The notes beneath the pieces are model-generated. The model did no database searches, had not been told where the DNA came from, and saw nothing but the letters and a program-made list of their open reading frames with translations. 64,000 bases of DNA from the NCBI GenBank assembly GCA_026545765.1, contig CM048844.1, positions 23,940,237-24,004,236 of the forward strand, given 5' to 3'. The position numbers were made by a program, and so were the translations under genes. Origin of the DNA: Plantago major (Eukaryota > Streptophyta > Magnoliopsida > Lamiales > Plantaginaceae). Of this stretch, positions 50,601 through 63,607 are shown one piece after another; position 1 is the stretch's first letter, and each line of letters begins with the position of its first letter.

Positions 50601-53600
50601 CCCTTTTACATAAATATTAAATATACATGATGAATTCGTATTGTGTGCAGTTTGACTCGTTAGTTCAAATTTTCGAAAATATTAGAATGACTTAAATTTG
50701 AGCTATTAAAAATAGTAAAACTCTACCTTTTTTCCTGGTTAAATGAACAACAAAAATCGATCACACACTATTGGTTATATAGCACTGAAATATATAAATA
50801 ACAACCATAGATAACACTAATTAAGATTGCCATTACATATCAACAACATATACCAATTCATTATTATTGTAAACGGAAAAAAGTGAGGGCAAAAGATAAT
50901 AAACTGAAACTATGAATGTCCAGTCCACCTAGTCGCGTTAATTTGGATTAAGAAAACCTAAAAGAACATCCATTGTCGCACCTAACATGAGCACGCTGTT
51001 AAAAAAAAAGGCTGAAGGGGTTCCACACACATGTTTTAATAACCCGGGGAGTTTCACGCACATTTTTCATAACTCAGGGACTAATTTATTAACTCAGTGG
51101 GGGTTTCACGCACATTTTTTAATAACTCAAGGGAGTTTGGTTTGGTACTAATTTGTTAACTCAAGGGTGTTTCACGCACATTTACAATAACTTCGGGGGG
51201 TATTTTACATTTAACCCTACTGGCAATAGCACCACTCAAATCTACATGTATTCAGATTTTATGTACCTTTATTTATACATTAATTTAGAATAAGCAGAAC
51301 AAGATTGATCTTTACGTTGTTTAAATGGTTAAATAAAAATACTTCGTGACCATCAGCCCTGTTCATTCTGTCTAACTTACCAACTACAAATTGCAGTAAT
51401 TATCATGATCATCACATTAGTTCAAGGGAACAAATCACCCTTCAGGATAACATGGAGGGCGTCAGCTATTCCACTTCAAAGTTTGGACTTGACGGTTAGT
51501 CATCTTTTTATGTGGTTCTCCCGAATTTTATTTTGAAAGTCACTTTCTCAAGTCTTGCCCATGTAGCAGAGAACCTTTAGCAACAACGATTGGAAAAATT
51601 GTCAGAAGTCTTCAATAGTGTGTTGCATCATGCTGAACATCTCTTTCTTTCCTTTACTAATTGTAACTTTTGTCTTTCTCAGAGAGATTTGGAGACGATG
51701 CTTTAGGGTTGGATCTTGATGAGGTACATCATATGTTCCCATATCTGTTCTCTTTCAGTTTGCGGTGGTTACTGGTATAGATGATTGATCTGTCTTAATT
51801 ATGCTGGTATTTCTTGGAAGAGTTGATTAAGTAATATGTAGTGTTCTCTAATAAATGTAATATCGCTGTCCAACATTTGTGACATTGTTGTTATAGTTTT
51901 ATCACCTTGTTTTTAAAAAAAAAATTTAGCGAGCATGCTTAAATTTGTCTGTACCACTGGTGTTGGTTTTATTGTACTTCCTCTGTCTGCACCACTGGTG
52001 TGGTGTTAGCAAGCTTCCCATTTTGTTTTGTAGACTTCTTTTAGTGGTCGTTTGAACAAAATTAATCTGAAATCGTACCTGTAAAATAATTAAGAAAATT
52101 ATATGATGAAAGTGTAATCATTTCATAATATAATTTTCTTAATTATTTATCGGGTATATTGTAGGAGTGATTACGCTTTCATGTTTCATCATATAATTTT
52201 CTTAAATTCCCATTTTGCCCTTTTTGGTGTCCTAGTTAAAGCTTCCCGTTTCCATTTTTGTCCATTCTTACTCTATAATAATATTTAATATATTCAAATT
52301 TTCACAAAATCCAATACAAAAAGTGAAGTCAATACAAAATCTCAAGTCCATACTATTATTTTAATAAAGAAGTAATGTTACCTTATTTTTTCCACCCAAA
52401 AAGAAATGGGAAGTGTAGGATTAATTAGTGGTCAAACATAGCATAAAAAGCCAGCGAGAAGGAAATGGGATGCTTGTTTAAAGGGAGGGAGTATTTGACA
52501 TAGTTTTGCGTATGGTTGTCTTATTCTAGGGTGATGCTTGGCAATTCAGCTGTACATTATATGGCATTTTGCTGAAGTGTATGGATGTCTCACATTGTCT
52601 CCTTTCTCACTGACCACTGTCATCATACAGGAATTACTTCTGGAAACTGCTGGTGCTGCTGGAAGCATTATTGCAAGGTTGGTTATTACATTCAACATTC
52701 ATGCTACCCGTTTTAGAAAGCTTTCCTTGTTTAAGTTATGTTGCTTGGGTAGCATCAACGTTTATGGAAATGAAATTCTAGAAATCGGCAGATCGGTTGA
52801 CAATTATGGCTAATTCATGGTTTGTTGGTTTATGTTGCTGAGCTTTACTAGATCCCATTCTTTTTAATATATATTTTTTTCTATCTCAGTTCTGAACCAC
52901 ATGCCTCTGTTTCATCGATCTCTACTCTAAAGCAAGACGGACACACTGAAGACAGGGCTGCTGACGAACAAAACATGGTATTTGGCATTTTGAAGTTCTA
53001 ATTAGACTTGGGCGGTTAGGCTAACTGACTGTTACGGTTGGGTAACCGCCGGTTAGATGTCATGAAAAATCGCCACGGTTACGGTTATTAACCGTATGAT
53101 TTATAACTGTCAAAGCGCGGATTTTGAACAGTCAGTTTGTTTAAAAAATAAAATAAAAATGCGTTAATTTATTTATTACCAATACTTAATAAATACTTGG
53201 CCAAATTATTTTGCAAAAAAGAAAAGGTGGTTTGCTCACTTACTAAAAAGTTTAAAGCATTAAAATTTTTACTAAATGTGTAAGACCCTTTTTTATTATT
53301 AAATGTATAAAACATTTGTTATAAATGTTATTTACTTGGTCCAAATAATTGGAAGAATTTTTTTTTTTTTTACTTTTAACCTGCGGTTAACCGCTTGTTT
53401 GGCGGTTAACCGTCGGTTATCAGGTGGTTGGAACTGCCGGTTACATAATTAGGCCCACGGTTGACGGTTAGAAAAATCAACCGTAACCTAAATCGTAACC
53501 GCCGGTTACGGTTGAATTCCTTCAACTGTATATTCGGTTCTGTTTTGGTTTTCGGTTCAATTTGGTCGGGTCTAGTTCTAATGTTTTGTTGATGAAGTTG

Positions 53601-56600
53601 TGGCAAACCTACATTAATTTGTATTCACATTGTGTTTGTTCTTCCCTTACAACCTTATTTAGTACTTCCTCCGTCCTGCCCAAAGATTCCCATTTTGCAA
53701 TTTTTGGCGACCCATTTAAAGCTTCCCGTTCCATTTTTGTCAATTCTTAATATTTAATACGTTCAACTTTTCACAAAATCCAATACTTGAAGTCAACACA
53801 AAATCTCAACCCCACACTATTATTTTAATAAAAAAGTAATGTTAAACCTATTTTTCCCACCAAAAAAGAAATGGGAAGCTTCGGCCGGGACAGGGCGGAG
53901 GAAGTACTATCTATTTGGTTGGTTTTTTCCGCATTAGCTTCAATTTTACAGAAAGAAACCTTGGTATGGTACTTTTCTGTTGGCTCGGACTGGGAAGGAA
54001 AAGATTACTGGCATGTTGAAATTGACCAAGTTCATTTGATCAAGTTGATCTCATGATGTGCAGGTCGGTGGTGTTGAGGAGTTCAATGATCATATGGACT
54101 ATGCAGAGGGTCCTTGCACTCCGGGGCTCGTGGAAGAGCCGAATATATCCAATGTCCAAGAGGCATCAGCATGTGATGACCAGATGGAGTCGGAATATCA
54201 TTTGGGATCTACTATGAAGGATAATTCAAAAGATATTTCATTTGAGGATAAACGAGAACTGCACTGGAGTTCTCACGAAAATACAGTACCTCAGGAGATG
54301 CTTGAAGAGAATCCTTGCCAGTCTACTGTCTTGGAAATCCAAGAATCAACACCACGTGTAGAATCTCCCAGTAGAGTTGACTCGGAATTTATTTCGTTGA
54401 AGGAGCCTTTATCAGTACCTGTGGTAGGTCATGTTGAAGCCATAAACACTACTTCTGAATTGGCTGATACTCTCATCAAGGCATCTGCTGCCCCTTCAAT
54501 GGAATACTTTCAAAATGAAGCTGCCAATGAAGTCAAGGATCATCAAGGTCCTGATGAATTAGCCATTGAAAATGATCTTGAAAATTCTGGTTTGGCTAGC
54601 ACGTTCCAGCAAGCTACTGAAGGAATTTCAGCAGTAGATCCATCATCAGCAGAAAAAAATGGCACTGTGGAAGATGCAAATATGCAGCATAAATTATCTC
54701 CTAGTGCATCAGAATTAACTTCAGAGAACCAAATTGGAACAGTGAATCATGATGTTCATGATAATGAGGCCATTACAGAACCTCCGACTCTGAGGCCATT
54801 TACTACCGTCCTTGAAGAATCAGGTATGTCAAATCAGTGTTTAGTGTGCCATTATATTCCAACTTTGTCAATGCGGCGTTAGCATTTTTGTCAAAGAAAG
54901 AGAAAGGAAGCCTAAGTTTTTGATTGAGCTCAATTTTGGCTGTGAGGCATCCCAGTCTAGGCACCTCATAGGTTTAATTTACATCATATTCTCTTTCCCT
55001 TTTAGTTGCATGAACTGCATGTGTATCTAGATGCATTATCTTTCTGTATTGTCTTGAATATAAACTCAAAAGAATGTTCGACAAGTGCTACTCACAATAT
55101 ACCATCAAGCAGCAACAATAGTCGTAATTATTAAGTAAACTAGATAGTTGAAATAAATGGTAACTCCCCTAGAAATAAGCCTCCATCAATCGAGGGAGAA
55201 AGTGTGTTACAAAAAAATTCTGTTGAATAAAACATGCATGGGATTAGTTTTGTCTAAACTAGAATTGCATTTCAGTGCAGAGATAATTATGTTTTGGTAT
55301 ATACGAATATGATAATTACTCCCAACATTAAAATGCATTTATTGTATCAGGAAAAGATGTCCCTGTGACTGGTAATTTAGACATCGAACAGGTACAAGGA
55401 TCTGTATCAGTTGAAATCCATCATCTTGCATCTAATGAAGTCGCTGGTCAAGTAAAAAATACAAATACCCGAGATGAAATGATGGCGGATGTGAATGTTT
55501 CTGTGGACCCTGAGCTATCTGCTCCCGAGAAACTACTATCGGTACCAGATGGCCATCCGAACTTACATGGGAACATGCTAGAAGAGTTCAGCCCCAGGGT
55601 GTTTCTGGAGCATGATGAAGGTGATGCTGGGAGCAAAACGTTAACTGGAAAAAAGCGTACTTTTACTGAAAGTACACTGACTGAGCAGAGTCTGAATTCA
55701 GTTGAATCTTCACGACAGGTCCGTGTCAAAAGGACTATTGATTCAGTTCCAGATGATGATGATTTACTGTCTTCCATATTGGGTATATCCACTTTCTTAG
55801 TCTGGCTTAATATACACTTTTCCATCAGATGTTCCTTATCTGATGATAAGCATTTTGGGTTTCAGTTGGAAGAAAATCCTCGCTTTTGAAAGTGAAGCCA
55901 ACTCCTCGTCTCTCTGAGGTGACATCGGTGAAACGTACTCGTGCAGCACCACGTTCCGCAGCCCCAAAACGAAAATTGCTCATTGACGATACAATGGTTT
56001 TGCACGGCGAGTATGTTCCTCCTTTTTTCTGTTGATGTCTTTTCTGACTTTTTGTGTATGCAGCTCATCAACACTTCATCAAGAACTTAGAAATTTTGCT
56101 AGGCTGGATTTAATATTAAAAGTAGATACAAATACCCATAAAATAATTGGGCAGAGCATGCTTCATATCTTTCCAGCAAAATAAAATAATTGCATGGCTA
56201 GTCTCTCTCTCACACAGTTGAAAATAGAGTTGGATGAATATCCCTGCTAGTTTTCGCTACACACTCAAACCTCATGCAGTGATGAGTCGCTACTTGTATA
56301 ATACATGTTTGGTAAGGTTGTCAAATTTATTAAGAAGATTAATTTGTCGCTGCTTGTAGTACGATACGGCTACAACTGACAAATACTGAAGATATCCGCC
56401 GTGTGAGGAAGAAAGCTCCTTGCACATGCTCCGAGATCTTGATGATTCAGAGGCAGCATTTGGAAGATCAAATTTTTCTTGAAACAGTATTTACCGGTGA
56501 GTTTGTAATGCTAATACCGTACTTTGTGTCATGTGAAATATGTTATCCTTGTACTTCGAACATACTGAGTTTCTTATAAAGCCTAAGAGCTGCCTGAATG

Positions 56601-59600
56601 CTTTATACTTATTTTATTGGAAGTGAGTGTTTATGTGAATTATTAAAGATTTTCTATCAACTATTTGTTCTTAAAGCGGTCTAGTTTTTCTGTTTTCTTA
56701 GATAGAGCTGCATCTAGATTTCTAACGATCAGTCTTGTAGTTCTGAAATCTAATTGAAAAGTAAATCTTCGTTAGGAAAATCAGTACCATATATGTTTAT
56801 TTGGATTGTTTCTGACTTTTACGTATCAATCAATTTAACTGAATGGTCCACCTTGACATATTTCACAAAACATGAATCTTTGTCTTGTCAATCATTGCAT
56901 TTGTATCTGTCACGCTGACAGGCAGCACAGATCTCAGCACTTATGTTTGATTTTGTAGGCATGTCGGTTGAATTAGCATCACTGCACCATCAAGAGTATG
57001 ATTTCAGTCGTATTAATGTACGTAAGAACAAAGAAACTGGTCCATCTCTTGAAATGTCGGCTGATCCAGTAGTTTCCCTTGAAACGATGACTGAACCCAA
57101 GTTAGTTGACAATGGCGCTTCTATTGAAACTGTTGGAGACCATGTTGTAGAAAGGGTTGAAGTTCTCGAAGTGACTGGTGAAAGAGAACAAAGCCGCATG
57201 GGAGAGAACAATGAACAATTATCCATGTATGATAACGACATGATCGACCCTCATGTAAATCCTGTCCTGAGTGTAAATGGGCTGGAAGGTCTCGAAGTGA
57301 CTGGTGAAAGAGAACAAAGTCAAATGGGAGGGAACAACGAACATTTATCTGTGAATGATGATGAAATGATCGAGCCACGTGAGAATCCTGTTTCGAGTAA
57401 AAATAGGCTGGAGGAAGTTCATTGCACAACTACAGAAGTATATGCCAGTCAAGAGCAGATTAAGGACCCTGAAAGTGTGTTACAGGAAGTTTGTGCGGAT
57501 GCTGCTGAATTAGGAATCAGTTCACTAAATGCTGATGTCGATCCTACTGCTCTTGCAGGAAAAGTGTCTATAGAACCCATTGAAAATGAAGCTGGTGATA
57601 CAGCCAATGTTTCAGATGGTTTGGTTCACATAGCTTCTTTAGATGAGACTGGTGAGTTGGAAACAGCAGATGTGAATGATGGACAACTAACTGGTAGAGA
57701 TGTAGTCTCCGAGAAGGATGGTGATGTTAATGGAGAATGTGAAACAGAGAATGGAACAAGGGATACACTGGTGAATATGGACCTCAATGGTGATGCCATT
57801 GAGCTCGGGGCAAACATTGAACATGCCCTGAATGAAATTTATACTGCTCCAGCCGAGGAAGAGCATATGCAAGCAAGCTTACAGGAAGATGGTTTCTTGA
57901 GAAATGGTGAAGATGACATCTATCCAGAGGCTTTTCAACCTAATATGATGGGTGCAGAAATTTCTGGTTTTGACCTGCATGAACGAGATGTAAGTTCTCT
58001 CATTTCCGCCGTTTTTTTTCTTTCTTGATCAGTTGGTCCATGTTATCATATATTTTCGTCGGCTAATGAATACACATTCGTTTTACTCGTCTTCCATGCC
58101 CGATGAGTACCTGTCACTTGATGCAGACATGTATTATACATCACATCACATCACATCATGCACCAGATCGTAAAGCCACTTGTGGAAAATGATAAATTCT
58201 GTTTTGATATTATGATTCTGCAGTAGGCGAGTATTTTCAGTGGCTGTTTGTGGGGGTGTCTGTAGATATCTGTATAATAATGTTTCCAAATATTCTCATC
58301 CTCTGACAAATCCAGAAGGAATAATAATTTGGTGTCAGTTAACTCGTATCACACATTACATTGCCTTAGGAGCGGCTACATATAACTGCCTCGTAGATGG
58401 GATGAAGTTTTGGGGGTAAATTTCACATTAATGTTACAGAGGTCGGGGAGTTAATTGTGAAATTGTGGTGTACATTGTACAAGATCCCAACAGTTAATAT
58501 TGGCCTATATGTAAGAGATGTCAAGACTCCCCATACATAGTTAATTGCAACAAGTCAATGCCATCCCAACACTCATCCATGGGGGATTGAAAGGTGTTCT
58601 TGTAGCTGTCATGAAATGAGAATATAAAACTTACTACTTTGTTGCGACACTATCTTTTCTATTACATTAGAGTCGGTGATGTAGTACCAGGCTTTTTTGC
58701 TGCATCCGTCGAGACTTCTATGCTTCCAATATGATCAGGAACTTCCTCGCTTGTTTATTCATCACCTTGTTCTATCTGATGCAGGATGTAAATTATTCAG
58801 CCACTGGAAATGATACAGGTTAGTTCTTGTACACTATGTAGTTCTAGTCTTGCCAGTATTTGAACAGGCACAGAAGTGATAATTAAATAAAACCTTTTAA
58901 AAGAAACGTTTGAGTTTTGACCATCTATTGGAGAGAAGAACTGCAGGATTATATGTTTACTTACCTTTTCACATGTCACACATGTCTGACTAACTCATCA
59001 TCTGTCCTATTGCTTTTGATGCCATAATCATGATTTGTGAATAAGGCTTGGGCTACAGTTTGTCTTGGTTGTCTGGCCAAGCTACAGTCATACAAATGTT
59101 AGCTTTTAAAAATATTTCTCTCATAATGTCCTATATTTATTTATGATTGATTTTGACTTTAAGCTTATTAAGTGAAATTACCTAACATAACATTGACAAA
59201 ATTGATTTGGTTTAGATAGTGTAAAAAACTAGCTGAGAATCTTGTGTAGCAACGGGAATTGCTCACTATTTCCTAAAATGAATTAGTATGCATTTAACCT
59301 ATATAGCCTCAATTTGTTTGGACATCTTCAATAAACTAGGGTTGTAGTAGATTGCCAAGCCCTTGTTAAACAATGAGCCATAATCATACATGTTGGGCTA
59401 TCTTTTAGATTACTTGGTAAATTGTTTCACAGTTTCTTTTTCTTACTGAGACCATTGTTTCGATTCTCGGAAAAAGAGTGCCAACAATATTCTTAGACTT
59501 ACGTTGCTTAAACAATGTGTTGGGTTCTCCTTTTAAAAGATCCAGACTTGACTAGCTTCATTCTGAGTTTTCAGAGTTTCTGAATTTTGATGATGATGAT

Positions 59601-60704
59601 ATGACTGAAATGGCTGATGAGGATGATATGCTTGATGCTGGTGAGACGCGCATCACCGAAAACAGTGGATGGTCGTCACGTACAAGGTATATATATTCTG
59701 GTGGTCACCTACTCTTTTGATATGAATCTTCTCCTCTGCAGCTCGACCTTCTTAGTCTTAACTTCTGCTCTGCACCAAAACGTTCTTTAACGCTAAAACT
59801 AAAGCAAACTATTAAGTCATCCTCTTATCGCCTTTTAATGTTTTCTATGTATTCTATTGCAACATACTTTTTTTTTTTGGAATTTAAATCAAGTAACAAC
59901 ACTCAGATATTGGTGATTTATGAGTGTACTAGGAATCCAGGAATCCATAGAACAGCCCGATGGATCTCAAATCATAGAATATGATTTTAACGCTAAACGG
60001 GACTATTCTTATGGGATTTATAAGATTATCTTGAAATCTTATAATTTGGCTTTATTTGCAATCCCAAAGTGTTTGGCTGGAAAATATCCGAGTGATTGGA
60101 AATCATTTCTCAAGTTCAGTCTAGACTCTAGTTTTTCATGACAAGTTTTAGTAGAATTTATGGTTTTTATTCAGCAACTGGAATATTCTTGAGAAATTTT
60201 ATGCCCAACTGCTTTCGGGAGTGTTTTCTAGTTCCTTCTCAAAATATCGACAACTTTTCACGTATGAATTGAGAAGTAGACATCATATTTGTTCAGTCTG
60301 CATTTTTTAGGTTCGTTTATTAAATCCATGCATACTAACTTTTTATTTCCTATATAATACAGGGCTGTTTCCAAGTATCTGCAGACATCATTTATTAAAG
60401 AGGCCGCTTATGGCAGCAAGACTCTTTCGATGGACAACCTTTTGAGTGGTAAAACACGCAAGGAGGCAGCAAGAATGTTCTTTGAAACATTGGTATGCTG
60501 AAACTCTTTAATCAACCATTATCTCTAATGAACCTTAGTCACTTTTATTCGTCTCATGGGTGAAAGATAAATTGACATTTGCTTTTCACATGGGAATTTT
60601 TACAGGTCCTTAAAACACGAGATTACATTCATGTAGAACAGCCTCATGCTTTTGATGACATAACCATAAAACCTCGAGCAAAGTTGATGAAGTCTGACTT
60701 TTAA
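47693..60704 (+). CDS. SYN4: Sister chromatid cohesion 1 protein 4 (RAD21.3/SYN4, cohesin alpha-kleisin), 1,179 aa
   Basis: This is the kleisin that closes the SMC1-SMC3 cohesin ring in the nucleus. Exons: 47693-47816, 49905-50166, 51397-51494, 51683-51723, 52631-52677, 52890-52977, 54064-54823, 55351-55782, 55866-56010, 56360-56496, 56959-57989, 58785-58818, 59575-59686, 60363-60492, 60606-60704. They sum to 3,540 nt with all phases closing and GT-AG borders. The N-terminal Rad21_Rec8_N domain ([60 protein letters not shown]) identifies the SYN4 subtype. A long acidic, poorly conserved middle follows, with an internal repeat. The conserved [14 protein letters not shown] and [20 protein letters not shown] blocks and the C-terminal winged helix ([33 protein letters not shown]) complete it. 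The Arabidopsis protein is about 1,030 aa; the extra length is in the middle. Introns hold several transposons. Confidence 0.95.
48704..48721. repeat. 18-C homopolymer in SYN4 intron 1
   Basis: An uninterrupted C-run; its length is prone to sequencing error. Confidence 0.8.
50321..51217. mobile_element. Non-autonomous MULE-type element in SYN4 intron 2
   Basis: The 897-bp element is flanked by a perfect 10-bp repeat TACTGGCAAT (50,311-50,320 and 51,218-51,227). The ends are inverted repeats of about 100 bp: 'gagttaaatgcataaccccc' at the left, 'gggttaaatgtaaaataccc' for the reverse-complemented right. They carry several internal repeats of the 'gggggtt...ctcagggg...gttatt' kind. The interior is AT-rich with no coding capacity. 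The TSD length and G-starting TIR fit Mutator-like elements. Confidence 0.85.
51972..52493. mobile_element. Degenerate Stowaway-like MITE with an insertion, SYN4 intron 4
   Basis: The section 52,207-52,430 is closely related to the interior of the MITE at 53,665-53,904; shared words include 'aaagcttcccgtt', 'ttcacaaaatccaatac' and 'actattattttaataaa'. The outer ends 'tacttcctctgtc' (51,974) and 'agggagggagta' (ending 52,493) keep the Stowaway TIR style and the TA borders. It is interrupted by a foldback insert and a second short insert before the right end. Confidence 0.65.
52026..52206. mobile_element. Foldback insert inside the Stowaway copy
   Basis: The insert is flanked by TTCCCATTTTG (52,015-52,025 and 52,207-52,217), a possible target duplication. 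Its core is a long imperfect palindrome: 'aagaaaattatatgatgaaa' near 52,092 pairs with 'tttcatcatataattttctt' near 52,186. Confidence 0.55.
53003..53574. mobile_element. hAT-type MITE in SYN4 intron 6
   Basis: A 572-bp element flanked by an 8-bp direct repeat GTTCTAAT (52,995-53,002 and 53,575-53,582), the hAT TSD length. The ends are short imperfect inverted repeats: 'tagacttgggcgg' at the left and, reverse-complemented, 'tagacccgaccaa' at the right. Subterminal regions are full of 'ggttaccg'/'cggttaacc' words in both orientations, typical of hAT transposase-binding regions. No coding sequence. Confidence 0.85.
53665..53904. mobile_element. Stowaway-like MITE in SYN4 intron 6
   Basis: A 240-bp element with TA target duplication (53,663-53,664 and 53,905-53,906). 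The TIRs are 'cttcctccgtcctgcccaaa' and its inverted partner ending 'gacagggcggaggaag'. It lies about 160 bp upstream of the exon 7 acceptor. Confidence 0.9.
57165..57416 (+). repeat. Two 126-nt (42-codon) tandem repeats inside SYN4 exon 11
   Basis: Units 57,165-57,290 and 57,291-57,416 start with 29 identical bases ([10 protein letters not shown]) and encode similar acidic 42-residue blocks; the second is reached without a frame change. Confidence 0.9.
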
Positions 60705-62299
60705 AATATCACATCGCAGTAGGAGAGCCTGAAATCAGATGAAAGGAGGCGAAGACCTTTTGGCCAGTATCTATTCACTTAAGTGGGGGTTTATTATTTA
60801 TAAGCTTGGTCAGTATGTCTCAATTTATGCTTTTTAAGTCCATAGTTGAAAATTAGATAGTTTTTTGTTGCGACAACATTTTCGACTGGGTTGGTTGGTT
60901 GGTTGTTGCATCCAATGATAGAAATATTCGCTGCAGGACATACATTATGGATGTATGTACAGTCTGTAAAATTTAGTTAACTTTTGCTCTTTTTCCATCT
61001 GGTTCTTGTATGAATGTGGTCTTGACACTTGATTCATGTAAATGGTCATTTATGAAACTAGAATATCTTGTCACTGGGTCTTTGGGTACATGATGTCATG
61101 ATCCATTAAATTTGATTACCGAAATTTGGTGCACAATCCATTCTAAAAGCGGTAGCATCGTCGAAGCCATTAATCAGATGCTCCCCCCAAAAGTAACTCA
61201 ATTCCCTTATCAGTAGAAAATGATGCAAATACAGTACTAGTACTAGTACTACTAATATTTGTTTCACATAAAATTACACGTAAGCTCCAACGTATGAGGT
61301 CCTCAAGGACACGAGATGTGCAAAGATAGGGTAACTAACGGTATGGATGTTTTATGAACCGAACAGTTAATCAACGGTGTGGATGATACCAACAGTGATG
61401 CAATCTGGAGATCTGGAACATATCAAGGGCATCCGTGAATCTCGTAAAAATCTCAACTACTTGCACCAGCATTTACTGCAATCTGCTAGTAATTCTCAAG
61501 TGTTTCCCGTGCCGTGACAAACTTTAAAATTTTGCAATAAATTACCCCGGCTCATTAAAAATGTTATATACTAATAATATTTATTTCTAGTTCAATAAAA
61601 ATGGAATATTGGAGTTTTATGTTTATTCGATTGGAGTCATAGTTGATTTATTTATCACTGATTGTAATCCGAATGAAAAATGTAAACATACAACGTAATA
61701 TAATATCGTATTCCCAAAAAAATAAAATACAAATGTCATATAATCATTTTGGATAAACTATACAACAATCATTTTAACTCACGTATACAATTCTATTTTC
61801 CGCTCTAATTTTAATTTATATGTTAACTTCCACGCCCAGATTAAATACCCTATCCATCCGTCCAAACATTACCGGTATTTTTTTTATGAACATCCGGTTA
61901 ATAAATACCGTTGACAAAACAAAACATTAAACTTATTACTGCAATATTATTCATATCTCCTACTTTAATATACACTAAACAACTTTATTACTAGTATTAA
62001 TCTCACATAGGAGTAGTACTCATGAGTCATGACTCTATGAGATTGTTTAAAATAGTGAATCCATGATGGTCCACCATGTTACACCAGCAGCAGGAAGACA
62101 TTTCCAGGTAACTTCACTGTCTTTGAATACTTATCTTCTTATTTAGAGAACACAAATAAGACAACTTCAACCCATCTCCACTTCACATCTTCTTGATCTA
62201 TATTTTCTAGATCTGCAATTCAAGAGATGTTCACTATGGTTATCATGATTCAGCTTCCATGGCCGTCATCTGGAAATAACATAACATTTAACCCATGTT
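60705..62299. other. SYN4 3' UTR and intergenic
   Basis: The first 300-400 bases should be the SYN4 3' UTR. The rest is AT-rich with a CTAGTA microrepeat near 61,240; no gene seen. Confidence 0.45.
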
Positions 62300-62301
62300 T
62301 A

Positions 62302-62425
62302 AAATCACTGTATCCCATATATCATCTAGCACAATGAGGTATCTCCTCCTCCTGTTTTAACTTGTCAAGTTTATAACACAATAGGAGGTATCTATTGTAC
62401 TAGATGATATTGGAATACTGTTGTT
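62302..62425. other. Long imperfect hairpin (miRNA-precursor-like or foldback MITE)
   Basis: The arm 'actgtatcccatatatcatc' through 'cacaatgaggtatctcctcc' and 'ttttaacttg' (about 62,308-62,364) pairs with 62,365-62,425. The second arm, reverse-complemented, reads 'cagtattccaatatcatcta' and on through 'acaatagatacctcc'. Arms are about 55 nt with small bulges and a tiny loop. Confidence 0.55.
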
Positions 62426-62589
62426 TATGTCCAGAGGCAACTCTGGAAACCGATCGTCATACCCAAAAGTACTCTCATGTGCTAAGCCAGGATTTCAAAG
62501 TCGGCGAAATTACATAGTCTTATTTCCGAGGGTTAATCTAAAATTGTCGAATATATTATATTAAACATAATTGTTTTTTTTCAAAATTC

Positions 62590-62760
62590 CGCACTATGCC
62601 CACCTACCAGATCTTTGTGTTCTATTAGCATCCATTACAATAAGGTATCTCCTATCCTTAAGCTTTCGACATATTTATTTCCACTCTGCTGGAACTAGTG
62701 AGAGTATAAAAGTAGGTGATATTTATTGTGATGGTTGTATATGGAGTGTGAAAACCTGGA
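62590..62760. other. Second, more diverged hairpin related to the first
   Basis: 'catccattacaataaggtat' (62,630) pairs imperfectly with 62,715-62,745, reverse complement 'caaccatcacaataaatatc'. The 'acaataaggtatctcct' word resembles the arm of the hairpin at 62,302, so the two may share an origin. Confidence 0.4.
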
Positions 62761-62963
62761 AAGATGTGATGAAACTGATTTAAAATTACAGCAGCAATCC
62801 AAGTCGAATCTTTGGCTGTGGGATGATGCTGATGTTGTTTCTTGTACCTTTTCATAAGATGTTTGCAGGTGAAAGAATTTTCAGCCAAACAATTTTATGG
62901 ATATGCAAACATGGGCCCTGCAAATATTGACTTGTACTATAAAATTTTATAGCTTTTGTTTGA

Positions 62964-63595
<632 letters not shown>

Positions 63596-63607
63596 GCTTT
63601 TGTTTGA

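Noticed and set aside
53871-54056. 61-codon frame before SYN4 exon 7
   Set aside because: Starts in the Stowaway MITE and ends at the exon 7 acceptor; intron sequence.
59920-60141. 73-codon frame between SYN4 exons 13 and 14
   Set aside because: Lies wholly in an intron whose flanking exons join in phase without it.
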